Assembly: GCA_024743015.1 (NCBI GenBank)
Contig: JANSXJ010000150.1
Location: 1-8,302, forward strand
DNA length: 8,302 nt
Direction of reading: 5' to 3'
Source: Hyphomonas sp.
Lineage (GTDB): Bacteria; Pseudomonadota; Alphaproteobacteria; Caulobacterales; Hyphomonadaceae
Within the stretch, counting starts at the first letter, position 1, and the number at the start of each line of letters is the position of its first letter. The notes under the pieces were generated by a model that was not told the origin of the DNA, did not search any database, and was given only the letters and a program-made list of their open reading frames with translations. Below are positions 1 to 6,047 of this stretch, in pieces. The translations under genes and the position numbers were made by a program.

Positions 1-374
1 TGATCTTTATCAGCCATGACCTGTCGGTTGTTCGCGAGATTTCGCATCGCGTCATGGTGCTGTATCTGGGCAAAGTGGTGGAAATCGCCGGCCGCGAGGA
101 AATCTACGAAGACGCGCGGCATCCCTATACACGGGCGCTGATCTCAGCGGTGCCCAATCCGGATCCCAAGATGGAGCGGTCGCGTGACCGGGTGAAACTG
201 CAAGGCGATCTGCCGAGCCCGCTCGACAGCCGTGCGCCGCTTCGATTCCTCAAATCGGTCGTCGTCGATGATCCCGAAGCGCAGCAATATGCCCCGAAGC
301 TGATCGAAATCGCTCCGGGGCATCTGGTGGCTGAACACGACCCGTTTGAGGATTCGGGAGGATTACGGGCCTAA
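1..374 (+). CDS. Dipeptide/oligopeptide ABC transporter ATP-binding protein, C-terminal part (5' end outside window)
   Basis: This is the last 123 codons of an ATPase that would energise uptake of peptides or similar small solutes through an inner-membrane ABC permease. The reading frame is open from base 3. It begins in the distal end of the nucleotide-binding domain: FISHDL carries the H-loop histidine, followed by VMVLYLGKVVE. Next comes the HPYTRALISAVPNPDP signature of the oligopeptide C-terminal extension (oligo_HPY) typical of the DppD/DppF/OppD/OppF family. The Walker A, Q-loop, signature and Walker B parts lie upstream of the window. The tail contains no cysteine at all: the usual GCxFxxRC-type cluster is replaced by a stretch with PLRFL and a final APGHLVAEHDPF. 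The gene may be a stand-alone ATPase or the second half of a fused double ATPase. It ends in TAA and faces the crystallin gene, 30 bp away, with no clear terminator hairpin between them. Confidence 0.9.
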   Translation, partial: IFISHDLSVVREISHRVMVLYLGKVVEIAGREEIYEDARHPYTRALISAVPNPDPKMERSRDRVKLQGDLPSPLDSRAPLRFLKSVVVDDPEAQQYAPKLIEIAPGHLVAEHDPFEDSGGLRA

Positions 375-404
375 GGAAGGCTCAGCCGAATTGCATCGGG
401 TGAA

Positions 405-1004
405 TTATTTGGCGCAAAGCACGTCGGTCAGATTGCGCCGACCTCGATCAGCATAGACAGCGCGGCCCAGTCCCATGTCCCGGCAGAACTGATTGGCATT
501 GCCGCGTCCAACTGGCACGCGGTCTCCGTAAGCGTCACGCGGGCGTGGGAAGAAGACCGTGTGGCGGCCATCAATCCCCTGATTGTGGGCGCGGTGATTG
601 CCATGACCCCGTCGGCCATAAGCGCGATCTCCGTCACGGCGGTGTGCGACCCGGCGACCACGTCCGTCAAGCGGACGCATGGAGCTGATATTGTCGTTCA
701 TGTGCAGCCGCGTGAGATGAGGGGTCGGGCCGTCAATCACGGCGCAGCGCCCTCGAAAGTCGGGATGCTCACACACTTCCCAGCTACCATTCACATCGAT
801 CGACGAGACGGTGTCGTTAAAACCAAGCTCGTGGAGGTTATAGACCGGTCCATCAATCGCCAATGCGGCGCCGCGAAACTCGGGATGAACAAAAATCACA
901 GCTTCACCGCCGCGGGCGCGGTCGCCATAATTTGCAGCAGCGGGGAGAGCGGTAGCAGCGGTTACGGTCGCCGCCAGGGCGAGAGCTTTCAGGGCTTGAG
1001 ACAT
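405..1004 (-). CDS. Secreted beta/gamma-crystallin family protein
   Basis: This 199-residue exported protein probably binds calcium in the periplasm or outside the cell. Residues 1-24 form a Sec signal peptide (one Lys, an Ala/Leu/Thr core, and AAA before the likely cut at 24/25). Residues 34-112 hold two Greek-key repeats, VIFVHPEFRG and WEVCEHPDFRGRC. Each ends in a perfect calcium-clamp signature N/D-N/D-x-x-S/T-S: NDTVSS at 63-68 and NDNISS at 103-108. Cys78 and Cys87 can pair inside the second repeat. Residues 113-150 are an Arg/His/Gly-rich linker. A short C-terminal segment (about 165-199) has its own Cys pair, 174 and 197, around FCRDMGLGRAVY and DVLCAK. The start is fixed by AAAGGA seven bases before ATG, but that site lies in a hairpin (see 1005-1039). 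The family includes dormancy, stress and protease-inhibitor proteins; the actual role here is unknown. Confidence 0.88.
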   Translation of the reverse strand: MSQALKALALAATVTAATALPAAANYGDRARGGEAVIFVHPEFRGAALAIDGPVYNLHELGFNDTVSSIDVNGSWEVCEHPDFRGRCAVIDGPTPHLTRLHMNDNISSMRPLDGRGRRVAHRRDGDRAYGRRGHGNHRAHNQGIDGRHTVFFPRPRDAYGDRVPVGRGNANQFCRDMGLGRAVYADRGRRNLTDVLCAK

Positions 1005-1039
1005 AATAAGGTCCTTTCAACAATTGAGAGGACTTTATT
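1005..1039 (-). promoter_or_regulatory. Inverted repeat in the crystallin leader that pairs its ribosome binding site
   Basis: In the crystallin mRNA sense the 5' arm reads AAUAA, A, GUCCU, C, UCAA, the loop is UUG, and the 3' arm reads UUGA, A, AGGAC, C, UUAUU, followed directly by AUG. That gives 14 Watson-Crick pairs interrupted only by two A.C mismatches. The AGGA Shine-Dalgarno core (plus-strand 1012-1015) sits in the 3' arm, paired with UCCU, and the stem ends at the start codon. On the opposite strand the same two mismatches would be G.U wobbles. The geometry is seen directly. A role as translational switch or RNA thermometer is inference and requires transcription to start upstream of 1039. 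Confidence 0.55.
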
Positions 1040-1045
1040 TCGGGC

Positions 1046-1090
1046 AATCTGAACGCGTTGAGAGGGCCGCTTTCAGGTTGGGTTCAGATT
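1046..1090. repeat. Perfect 9-bp inverted repeat with 27-bp spacer at the end of the regulator gene
   Basis: AATCTGAAC at 1046-1054 is exactly complementary to GTTCAGATT at 1082-1090. The right arm overlaps the regulator's stop codon (1089-1091). No run of T follows on the minus strand, so it is not a classical intrinsic terminator. It may be an RNA stem at the 3' end of the regulator message, a processing site, or a protein binding site for the crystallin promoter. An 8-bp direct repeat, TTGAGAGG, also occurs at 1024-1031 and 1058-1065. Confidence 0.4.
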
Positions 1091-1403
1091 ATTCCGCGGC
1101 GCGCATCAAGCCTTGCATCTGACTAATCCAGAGCACCCAGGCCTTGCGCCCATTCTTGGTCAGATGAATGCGGGTCTGGGGGCGGCGCCCAACAAAGCGT
1201 TTCTCCTGACGAATGTAACCCGCATCCTCCAGCTTGCGGAGATGTGTGGAAAGGTTGCCATCGGTCGCTCCGACTTTGTCTTTCAGTTCGCCGAAGATGG
1301 CCGGGCTGACAGTCGAGAGATAGGCCATAATGCCTAGTCGCAAGCGTCCATGAATGACATCGTCGATTCTGGAATGGTCGAACGGGTTGTCTTGATCGGA
1401 CAT
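1089..1403 (-). CDS. Winged helix-turn-helix transcriptional regulator (MarR/ArsR-like, single DNA-binding domain)
   Basis: This 104-residue protein consists almost wholly of one winged-helix domain. Residues 13-29 are the first helix (IDDVIHGRLRLGIMAYL). Residues 36-45 are the helix before the turn, about 48-59 the recognition helix (DGNLSTHLRKLE), and 63-82 the two-stranded wing with GRRPQTRIHLT. The tail (85-104) is likely a dimerisation helix. The pattern matches the small winged-helix DNA-binding family often annotated next to a membrane protein gene. There is no ligand domain and no cysteine metal site. It begins 12 nt after the membrane protein's stop, with its own ribosome site (GGAAAGG) in the gap, so the two are an operon. 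By family habit it probably represses its own operon; the CAAAGT boxes at 2054-2090 are the obvious candidate target. That link is inference. Confidence 0.85.
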   Translation of the reverse strand: MSDQDNPFDHSRIDDVIHGRLRLGIMAYLSTVSPAIFGELKDKVGATDGNLSTHLRKLEDAGYIRQEKRFVGRRPQTRIHLTKNGRKAWVLWISQMQGLMRAAE

Positions 1404-1415
1404 GGTGCGCCTTTC

Positions 1416-2036
1416 CTAGATCACGCTCTTGGGTTCCTGGCGCAGCATGATCAGTCCCGGGACGAACACGGTCAGGACTGCCCCCAAAGACGCAACGGCC
1501 CAGATTTCGGCAGACCCTTCAAACCAGATGGCGAGCACGATCATCGCGAGGGCGCCAAATCCGGCATAGGTCTGGATCTTTGTCTTTCCCATGATCCCGG
1601 TTGTGATCAGGCCCACGCCGTAAATCGCAAACACGATCGGGAGCGAGCTCTCGAATCCCGGCTGAGGCACTCCAGTCTGAAGCGATTTGGCGATCAGCGC
1701 GATAAAATAGGCAAACAAGGCGAATCCGCCCGCCATCCATACCGTTGCTTCAGAACGGTTCCCCACGGAGTTGCCACCCGGCTTGTTTCGAATGGAGCGG
1801 ACAAGCAAGGCCTGGCCAACGATTCCGAGGATGAGGAAAGATCCCCAGATCCAGGCAAAGGCTTCGCTTGGCCACCCAAACAGGTTGGCAGTGGTGGCAT
1901 AGTGAAGGAAATAAGCGAGCCCTGCCAGTGCGCCCCACATGGTAAGAAACCGACCGCCGAGGAGCGGGGCGTGTTCTCCGGCCTCCGCCAGATCGCGGAC
2001 ATAAGCGAGATCTTCACTCAGCGTGGATTGGTTCAT
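1416..2036 (-). CDS. Six-helix integral membrane protein of unknown function
   Basis: This 206-residue inner-membrane protein belongs to no enzyme or transporter family I can name. A polar N-terminus (1-26, with acidic SEDLAYVRDLAEAGE) is followed by about six hydrophobic segments: 30-49, 59-79, 98-117, 131-149, 156-172 and 178-198. Short, mostly charged loops separate them, for example RSIRNKPGG at 80-88 and GKTKIQ at 150-155. There are no cysteines and no obvious catalytic or ion-binding motif. The start was placed at the ATG ending at 2036 because GGAG lies eight bases before it (plus-strand 2045-2048). The frame stays open to 2288, but that would overrun the divergent promoter and the ligase start. 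The gene is followed after 12 nt by the winged-helix regulator, so it may sense or respond to membrane or envelope conditions together with it. Confidence 0.82.
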   Translation of the reverse strand: MNQSTLSEDLAYVRDLAEAGEHAPLLGGRFLTMWGALAGLAYFLHYATTANLFGWPSEAFAWIWGSFLILGIVGQALLVRSIRNKPGGNSVGNRSEATVWMAGGFALFAYFIALIAKSLQTGVPQPGFESSLPIVFAIYGVGLITTGIMGKTKIQTYAGFGALAMIVLAIWFEGSAEIWAVASLGAVLTVFVPGLIMLRQEPKSVI

Positions 2037-2053
2037 TTCTACAGCTCCAAATA

Positions 2054-2090
2054 ACTTTGAAAAACAAAGTGTATAATTTTTGCAAAGTGT
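2054..2090. promoter_or_regulatory. Divergent promoter region with repeated CAAAGT operator-like boxes
   Basis: A perfect dyad, ACTTTG-AAAAA-CAAAGT, lies at 2054-2070. CAAAGTGT occurs at 2065-2072 and again at 2083-2090, 18 bp apart. The second copy contains the small palindrome TTTGCAAA (2079-2086). A consensus -10 hexamer TATAAT for the rightward ligase gene sits at 2072-2077, between the boxes. On the minus strand, TTGACA (2088-2093) and TATACA (2070-2075) are present, but only 12 bp apart, so the leftward promoter is not settled. No good -35 is seen for the rightward one. The stretch is markedly richer in A and T than its surroundings. Binding here by the winged-helix regulator is an inference. 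Confidence 0.55.
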
Positions 2091-2180
2091 CAAGCCATCC
2101 GATTCTGAGTGCTGCCCCTTGGCGGGAGTGGTTGGCTTGATAGGGTGCCGCTCGTGCTCAACAGATACCGGGGAAACACC

Positions 2181-4034
2181 ATGCCAGATGCTGCCAATTT
2201 GCCTCCTTTCCGCCCGCTTCCGCAAAAGCAGCCGGACATTGAATGTACGCGCAAACCTGATGGCACTGTCTATCTGAAACAGCGGCACGCTCCGGGAGAC
2301 CGCCCGCGCTCAGTGCCGCACGCGCTCGCCATGCGCGCCGGGATGCATCCGGATCGCGACTGGCTGAAACAGCGCAATCCGGAGACGGACCAGTGGGAGG
2401 CGATCACTTATGGCGAAGGGCTCAGCCGCACGCGCGCCCTGGCGCAGGCCTTTCTCGATATGGGGGCAGGGCCAGACGCGCCGGTGATGATCTTGTCTGG
2501 AAATTCAATCGAGAGTGCGCTCGTCATGGTTGCTGCGATGACGATTGGTGCGCCCGCAGCGCCGATCTCAGTGCCATATTCGCTGATGTCATCAGACTTT
2601 GCCAAGCTGAAGCATTGTTTTGGAGCTGTGGAGCCCAAGGTTATTTTCGCGGCGCAATTGCCGCCCTTTGAGCCGGCGATAGCTGCGCTGGGAGAGCATG
2701 GTTGTACGGTCATAACCGCAGATGGTGCGAACGGGGCTGTGTCCTATCACGGTCTGCTCGATACGCCGGTCACTCCAGCTGTGGATTCCGCTCTGGAGGC
2801 GCTGACCGATGACACGGTCGGGAAGTATCTCTTCACGTCCGGATCGACAGGCATGCCGAAACCCGTGCCGACGACGCAGGGAGCCATGTGCTCCATGATC
2901 GGCGGCGTCGAAGGTCTGCGAGATGATGCCCGCGACCCGGAATATGATCCAGATGCGGTCGACAATGTGCTCGACTGGCTGCCCTGGAATCACATTTCCG
3001 GATCGAATGTGAACTTTAACGGCGCGCTCTGGAACGGGGCCACGTTCTGGATCGATGGCGGCAAGCCGACTCCAGCTCTGTTCGGTGAGACCATTCGCAA
3101 TGTGCTCGATTGCAAACCGTCTACTTTCGGGACAGCGCCCATTGCCCTCGCCATGCTGGCAGAGGCGATGGAAGAGGATGAGGCCCTACTCAACGCCTTC
3201 TTCGCCAATATGCGTTCCATCGGCTATGGCGGCGCGACGCTATCCGATGATCTTTATGATCGTATCCAGGCCCTCGCGATCAAGGCCACCGGGCGGCGGA
3301 TCCCGATCATCACCATGTATGGAGCAACGGAGACACAGGGCATCACTGTGGTGCATTGGGAAGTCGAACGGGTTGGCCTGATCGGCTTGCCGCTCCCGGG
3401 GCTGACGCTGAAACTCGTTCCCACCATGGGCAAGCTGGAAGTGCGAGTGAAAGGCGAGACCGTGATGCCGGGCTATCACAATCTGCCAGACAAGAATGCC
3501 GAAGTCTTCGACGAGGAAGGCTTCTACTGCCTCGGCGACGCGGCCAAGTTTGTGGACGAGGACGATCCTAATCAGGGCATCATCTTTGACGGCCGGGTGG
3601 GTGAGGATTTCAAGCTCTCTTCCGGCACCTGGGTCAGCGTGGGCGTGCTTCGTCCGGACCTTGTCGCAGCCTGTTCACCGCTGGTGTTTGATGCGGTAAT
3701 TTGCGGCCAGGACAAGAATTTCATCGGTGCGATGTTCTGGCCATCGCCAGCTGCGTTTGAGGACTATGTCAAAGCTGCGGGCGGCGACCAGATGGCGGCC
3801 TTCATGCAGCTCAACAAGGATCTGGCGGCAAAAGTTGCTGCCTTCAACGCTGCCGAACCGGGATCATCGCGGCGGATCAAGCGGTTCCTCGTCATGACCG
3901 AACCGCCCAGCATCGACAAAGGCGAAATCACGGACAAGGGCTATGTCAACCAACGCATGACGCAGGATTGCCGCGCCGATCTGGTGGCCAGCCTGTTTGT
4001 CGATGCGCCGCCGCCAAATGTTGTACAGCTCTAG
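2181..4034 (+). CDS. Feruloyl-CoA synthase-family acyl/aryl-CoA ligase (AMP-binding enzyme)
   Basis: This 617-residue cytoplasmic enzyme is expected to activate a carboxylic acid, probably ferulate or a related phenylpropenoate, to its CoA thioester via an acyl-AMP. Adenylation motifs appear in order: TSGSTGMPK (219-227, phosphate loop), the family-typical WLPWNHISG and GKPTPAL, MYGATETQG (379-387), the nucleotide-binding Asp in CLGDAAKF (453), FDGRVGEDFKLSSGTWVSVG (hinge, Arg 472), and GEITDKG (581-587) with the presumed catalytic Lys 586. The YSLMSSDFAKLKH and TGTWVSVG-like stretches are what mark the feruloyl-CoA synthase branch. KPV after the phosphate loop, where PKGV or PKAV is usual, is a small oddity. 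The start at ATG 2181 has GGGGA six bases before it. A GTG 72 bases upstream lacks such a site. It is followed 9 nt later by the anchored protein. No hydratase/aldolase or vanillin dehydrogenase is in view, so the substrate is uncertain. Confidence 0.88.
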   Translation: MPDAANLPPFRPLPQKQPDIECTRKPDGTVYLKQRHAPGDRPRSVPHALAMRAGMHPDRDWLKQRNPETDQWEAITYGEGLSRTRALAQAFLDMGAGPDAPVMILSGNSIESALVMVAAMTIGAPAAPISVPYSLMSSDFAKLKHCFGAVEPKVIFAAQLPPFEPAIAALGEHGCTVITADGANGAVSYHGLLDTPVTPAVDSALEALTDDTVGKYLFTSGSTGMPKPVPTTQGAMCSMIGGVEGLRDDARDPEYDPDAVDNVLDWLPWNHISGSNVNFNGALWNGATFWIDGGKPTPALFGETIRNVLDCKPSTFGTAPIALAMLAEAMEEDEALLNAFFANMRSIGYGGATLSDDLYDRIQALAIKATGRRIPIITMYGATETQGITVVHWEVERVGLIGLPLPGLTLKLVPTMGKLEVRVKGETVMPGYHNLPDKNAEVFDEEGFYCLGDAAKFVDEDDPNQGIIFDGRVGEDFKLSSGTWVSVGVLRPDLVAACSPLVFDAVICGQDKNFIGAMFWPSPAAFEDYVKAAGGDQMAAFMQLNKDLAAKVAAFNAAEPGSSRRIKRFLVMTEPPSIDKGEITDKGYVNQRMTQDCRADLVASLFVDAPPPNVVQL

Positions 4035-4043
4035 GGGCTTCAA

Positions 4044-4952
4044 ATGGCCGCTGACTCGAACAGACATATCGGCCTGAAGCTTGGTCTGAGCATTACAGGC
4101 TTGGTTGCGCTCGGTTTTGCGGCCTTGTTTGTATTTGGACCGTCGCGACCGCCCGTTCCTTCAAGTCCGGCCGGGGCAGACCGTCCACTCCGGACGGGTT
4201 TGCTGGACGTGCTGCCCGATGCATCGACGCGCGAAGCGGTGGACGCACTAAAGGCGGTCTCGCCCGCGCGCTTTGCTGAGCTGGACGCCATTTCGAAACG
4301 CGCCATTGCAGGCGGCGCGGACGCGCAAGCTCTATCCGAGCTGGTTCTCGAGGCCTTGTTCGGACAGTTTCAGGCCCAGGCAGGTGCTGTGAAGGCTGCG
4401 AGCAGTGGGCAGTTCCAGAGCATTGTCGCCGACCTCGCAACAGGGCTGCGCGCGCTCAAAGCGTCAGACAGCACCTGGTGCAATGGCGCGCGGGTGGCGG
4501 ACTTCCTGGCGCAGGACGATACCGACCTGGTGCCAAATCTGCTGGCCGAGTTTCCTTATGGCAGTCCGCAATATGACTGGGCGATGGGTTGGATGACGAC
4601 GATCCTCAATGCCGCCGCGCAGGGGCAGGCTGAACCGCGTCGCTATGCGCGTCCAGGATTTCGCGATGAGGCCGTGCTTCAGCAGGAAGGCCTGGCGCTC
4701 GGATCCGAACAATGGGCGCTCGGACTACAAATCGCATCATTCGCCAATTCCGAAGGGACCTCCTATGCGCAAATGCAGGAGGTGATTGGCAGTATGAATG
4801 TCTGCGATCTCGGCATAGCGGTCGAGACCGTTTCGGGCCGACTTCCCGAGGATGTCCGTGGCCGAATCTGGTCGGACTTGATGCCTGAAATCATGATCGG
4901 CAACACACCCTATGTGATGTATCGGGTGAACGACTATTTCTTTATTGGCTAG
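4044..4952 (+). CDS. Membrane-anchored protein of unknown function (single N-terminal helix)
   Basis: I do not recognise a family for this 302-residue protein. Residues 12-33 form one hydrophobic helix after a short positive N-terminus (NRHIGLK), so it is probably an inner-membrane anchor with the rest in the periplasm. A Pro/Ser-rich linker follows (34-48). The body looks largely helical and Ala/Leu/Gln-rich (about 50-140). A second part (145-302) is richer in aromatic residues and contains WCNGARVADFL, FPYGSPQYDWAMGWM and a C-terminal PYVMYRVNDYFFIG. Its only cysteines, 146 and 254, could form one disulfide. No catalytic motif is visible. AGGGG, overlapping the ligase stop codon, is its ribosome site. 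The 9-nt gap makes it an operon partner of the ligase, so a shared role is plausible but unproven. Confidence 0.75.
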   Translation: MAADSNRHIGLKLGLSITGLVALGFAALFVFGPSRPPVPSSPAGADRPLRTGLLDVLPDASTREAVDALKAVSPARFAELDAISKRAIAGGADAQALSELVLEALFGQFQAQAGAVKAASSGQFQSIVADLATGLRALKASDSTWCNGARVADFLAQDDTDLVPNLLAEFPYGSPQYDWAMGWMTTILNAAAQGQAEPRRYARPGFRDEAVLQQEGLALGSEQWALGLQIASFANSEGTSYAQMQEVIGSMNVCDLGIAVETVSGRLPEDVRGRIWSDLMPEIMIGNTPYVMYRVNDYFFIG

Positions 4953-4953
4953 C

Positions 4954-4976
4954 GATTCACGCCGCTCGCGAATTTT
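4954..4976 (+). terminator. Weak possible intrinsic terminator after the anchored protein
   Basis: ATTC (4955-4958) pairs with GAAT (4970-4973), with a flanking G-T wobble (4954/4974). CG (4960-4961) pairs with CG (4967-4968) across one A.C mismatch, around a five-base loop. T residues at 4973-4976 follow. The stem is short, so it may be a weak terminator for the ligase operon or chance. Confidence 0.3.
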
Positions 4977-5015
4977 ACCTTTAAATCACCATCGGTTCCG
5001 CACTAAGATTACGTC

Positions 5016-5975
5016 ATGGCGATCGATGACACTCTGAAATCCTTCATGGACAAGCTCAAAATGCCCGACTTCTCCGGCATGGACTGGAAGGGCTCGACCG
5101 AAGGTTTGCGCAACGCGTTTTATAGAGCGAGTCGGTCGGTCGAGCGCGATCTCCCCGATCTGGCCGAGATCTCGAACCTGGTCGTAGACGGCGCGGACGG
5201 TCCGCTTAAGGCGCGTCTCTATGTGCCGCTTGCAGCCGGGATCGCGCCTGCCCCTGCGATTGTCTTCTATCACGGCGGCGGATTTGTCCTTGGCGATCTT
5301 GATACGCACGATGTGATCTGTCGGCGACTGGCCGCGAGTTCGCGCTGCCGGGTCTTGTCGGTGGACTATCGCCTGGCGCCGGAACATCGGTTCCCGACTG
5401 CTCATGATGATGCGATGGCGGCGTGGCAATGGGCGACAGACCGAAAAAATATTCTGGGCTTTGATCCCGACCGCATCGCTGTGGCGGGCGATAGTGCGGG
5501 CGGAAACCTGTCTGCCTTCATCGCGCAAGAGACGGGCCGTTCGGGCGCGCTGATGCCGGCCTTCCAGCTGCTCTTGTATCCTTTGGTGCAATTCGTCGAT
5601 ATTCGCGCCAAGAAGATGACCTTCCAGGAGGGCGGTTTCTTCATTTCGCCCAATCTTTTCGACTATTTCCGGGATGCCTATGTCGGCAAGGAAACGGATC
5701 GGATGGACCCACGCGTATCACCGCTTTTTGCCCCGGATGAAGATTTTGCCGGCCTCGCGCCGACCCATATGGTTTTGTGCGGGTGGGACCCTCTCAAGGA
5801 TGAAGGCAAGGCCTATGCATCCAAGCTGGCGGCGCATGGCGTGCCGGTCACGATCAAAGAGCATCCTCGCATGGTGCACGGTTTCATGAACATGACGGCG
5901 GTCTCAAAACCGGCCCGAACCGCGATCGAAGAAGCAGGCGCCGTCGTGGGAAAAGCGCTTGGCGCGCTCGACTGA
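5016..5975 (+). CDS. Alpha/beta hydrolase, hormone-sensitive lipase family (bacterial family IV esterase)
   Basis: This 319-residue esterase is expected to hydrolyse short or medium acyl, or aryl, esters. It has no signal peptide, so it is probably cytoplasmic. The family landmarks are complete. HGGG at 86-89 forms the oxyanion hole. VDYRLAPEHRFPTAHDD follows. GDSAGG carries the nucleophile Ser160. GWDPLKDEG holds the acid Asp258, and MVHGF the base His288. The order, spacing and length are normal for the family. Residues 1-50 would form the cap helices. The ATG at 5016 has no convincing Shine-Dalgarno sequence. A TAAGAT hexamer at 5004-5009 would place transcription start at or near the ATG, so a leaderless message is possible. 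It lies 63 bp behind the anchored-protein gene and 72 bp before the protease. Its nearness to a CoA ligase is suggestive of ester cleavage feeding acid activation, but the true substrate cannot be read. Confidence 0.9.
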   Translation: MAIDDTLKSFMDKLKMPDFSGMDWKGSTEGLRNAFYRASRSVERDLPDLAEISNLVVDGADGPLKARLYVPLAAGIAPAPAIVFYHGGGFVLGDLDTHDVICRRLAASSRCRVLSVDYRLAPEHRFPTAHDDAMAAWQWATDRKNILGFDPDRIAVAGDSAGGNLSAFIAQETGRSGALMPAFQLLLYPLVQFVDIRAKKMTFQEGGFFISPNLFDYFRDAYVGKETDRMDPRVSPLFAPDEDFAGLAPTHMVLCGWDPLKDEGKAYASKLAAHGVPVTIKEHPRMVHGFMNMTAVSKPARTAIEEAGAVVGKALGALD

Positions 5976-5992
5976 TTTCGCTCGCCATGAGA

Positions 5993-6025
5993 TTGACATA
6001 TGGTTAAGCTAACCCGTCTCGACGG
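5993..6025. promoter_or_regulatory. Possible promoter/operator of the protease gene: TTGACA plus two dyads
   Basis: A consensus -35 hexamer TTGACA lies at 5993-5998. No matching -10 is found 16-18 bp downstream. Two back-to-back inverted repeats follow: GGTTA-AGC-TAACC (6002-6014) and CCGTC-TC-GACGG (6014-6025). They share one base, and their centres are about 11.5 bp apart, close to one helical turn. This could be a regulator site over the promoter. The sequence gives no hint of which protein would bind. Confidence 0.35.
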
Positions 6026-6047
6026 TGTAGATTAGGGGAATACCTCC

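Noticed and set aside
375..404. Terminator between the convergent ATPase and crystallin genes
   Set aside because: GGCTCAGCC is present at 379-387, but its loop would be one base and no T run follows.
1005..1039. Reading this inverted repeat as a plus-strand intrinsic terminator
   Set aside because: No plus-strand gene ends nearby (the ABC ATPase stops at 374), the stem is not GC-rich, and the T run is broken. Its fit to the crystallin ribosome site is more telling.
561..1052. Plus-strand open frame of 163 codons
   Set aside because: It is a shadow of the crystallin gene, whose signal peptide and calcium motifs are unmistakable.
1350..2054. Plus-strand open frame of 234 codons
   Set aside because: It is antisense to the membrane protein and regulator, has a composition rich in Asp, Gly, His and Arg with no fold-like pattern, and the opposite strand has good ribosome sites and clear helices.
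2109..2180. Longer ligase starting at GTG 2109
   Set aside because: There is no ribosome site before it. The added residues do not resemble the family N-terminus, and ATG 2181 has GGGGA at proper distance.
2037..2288. Longer version of the membrane protein starting at 2288
   Set aside because: The extra 84 residues are low-complexity-like and would cover the divergent promoter and the ligase start. The ATG ending at 2036 has a good ribosome site.
4986..5591. Minus-strand open frame of 201 codons
   Set aside because: It is antisense to the esterase with its complete catalytic motifs; the translation is an Arg/His-rich shadow.
6004..6018. CtrA binding site (TTAA-N7-TTAA)
   Set aside because: A TTAA occurs at 6004-6007, but the second TTAA is absent at the required spacing.
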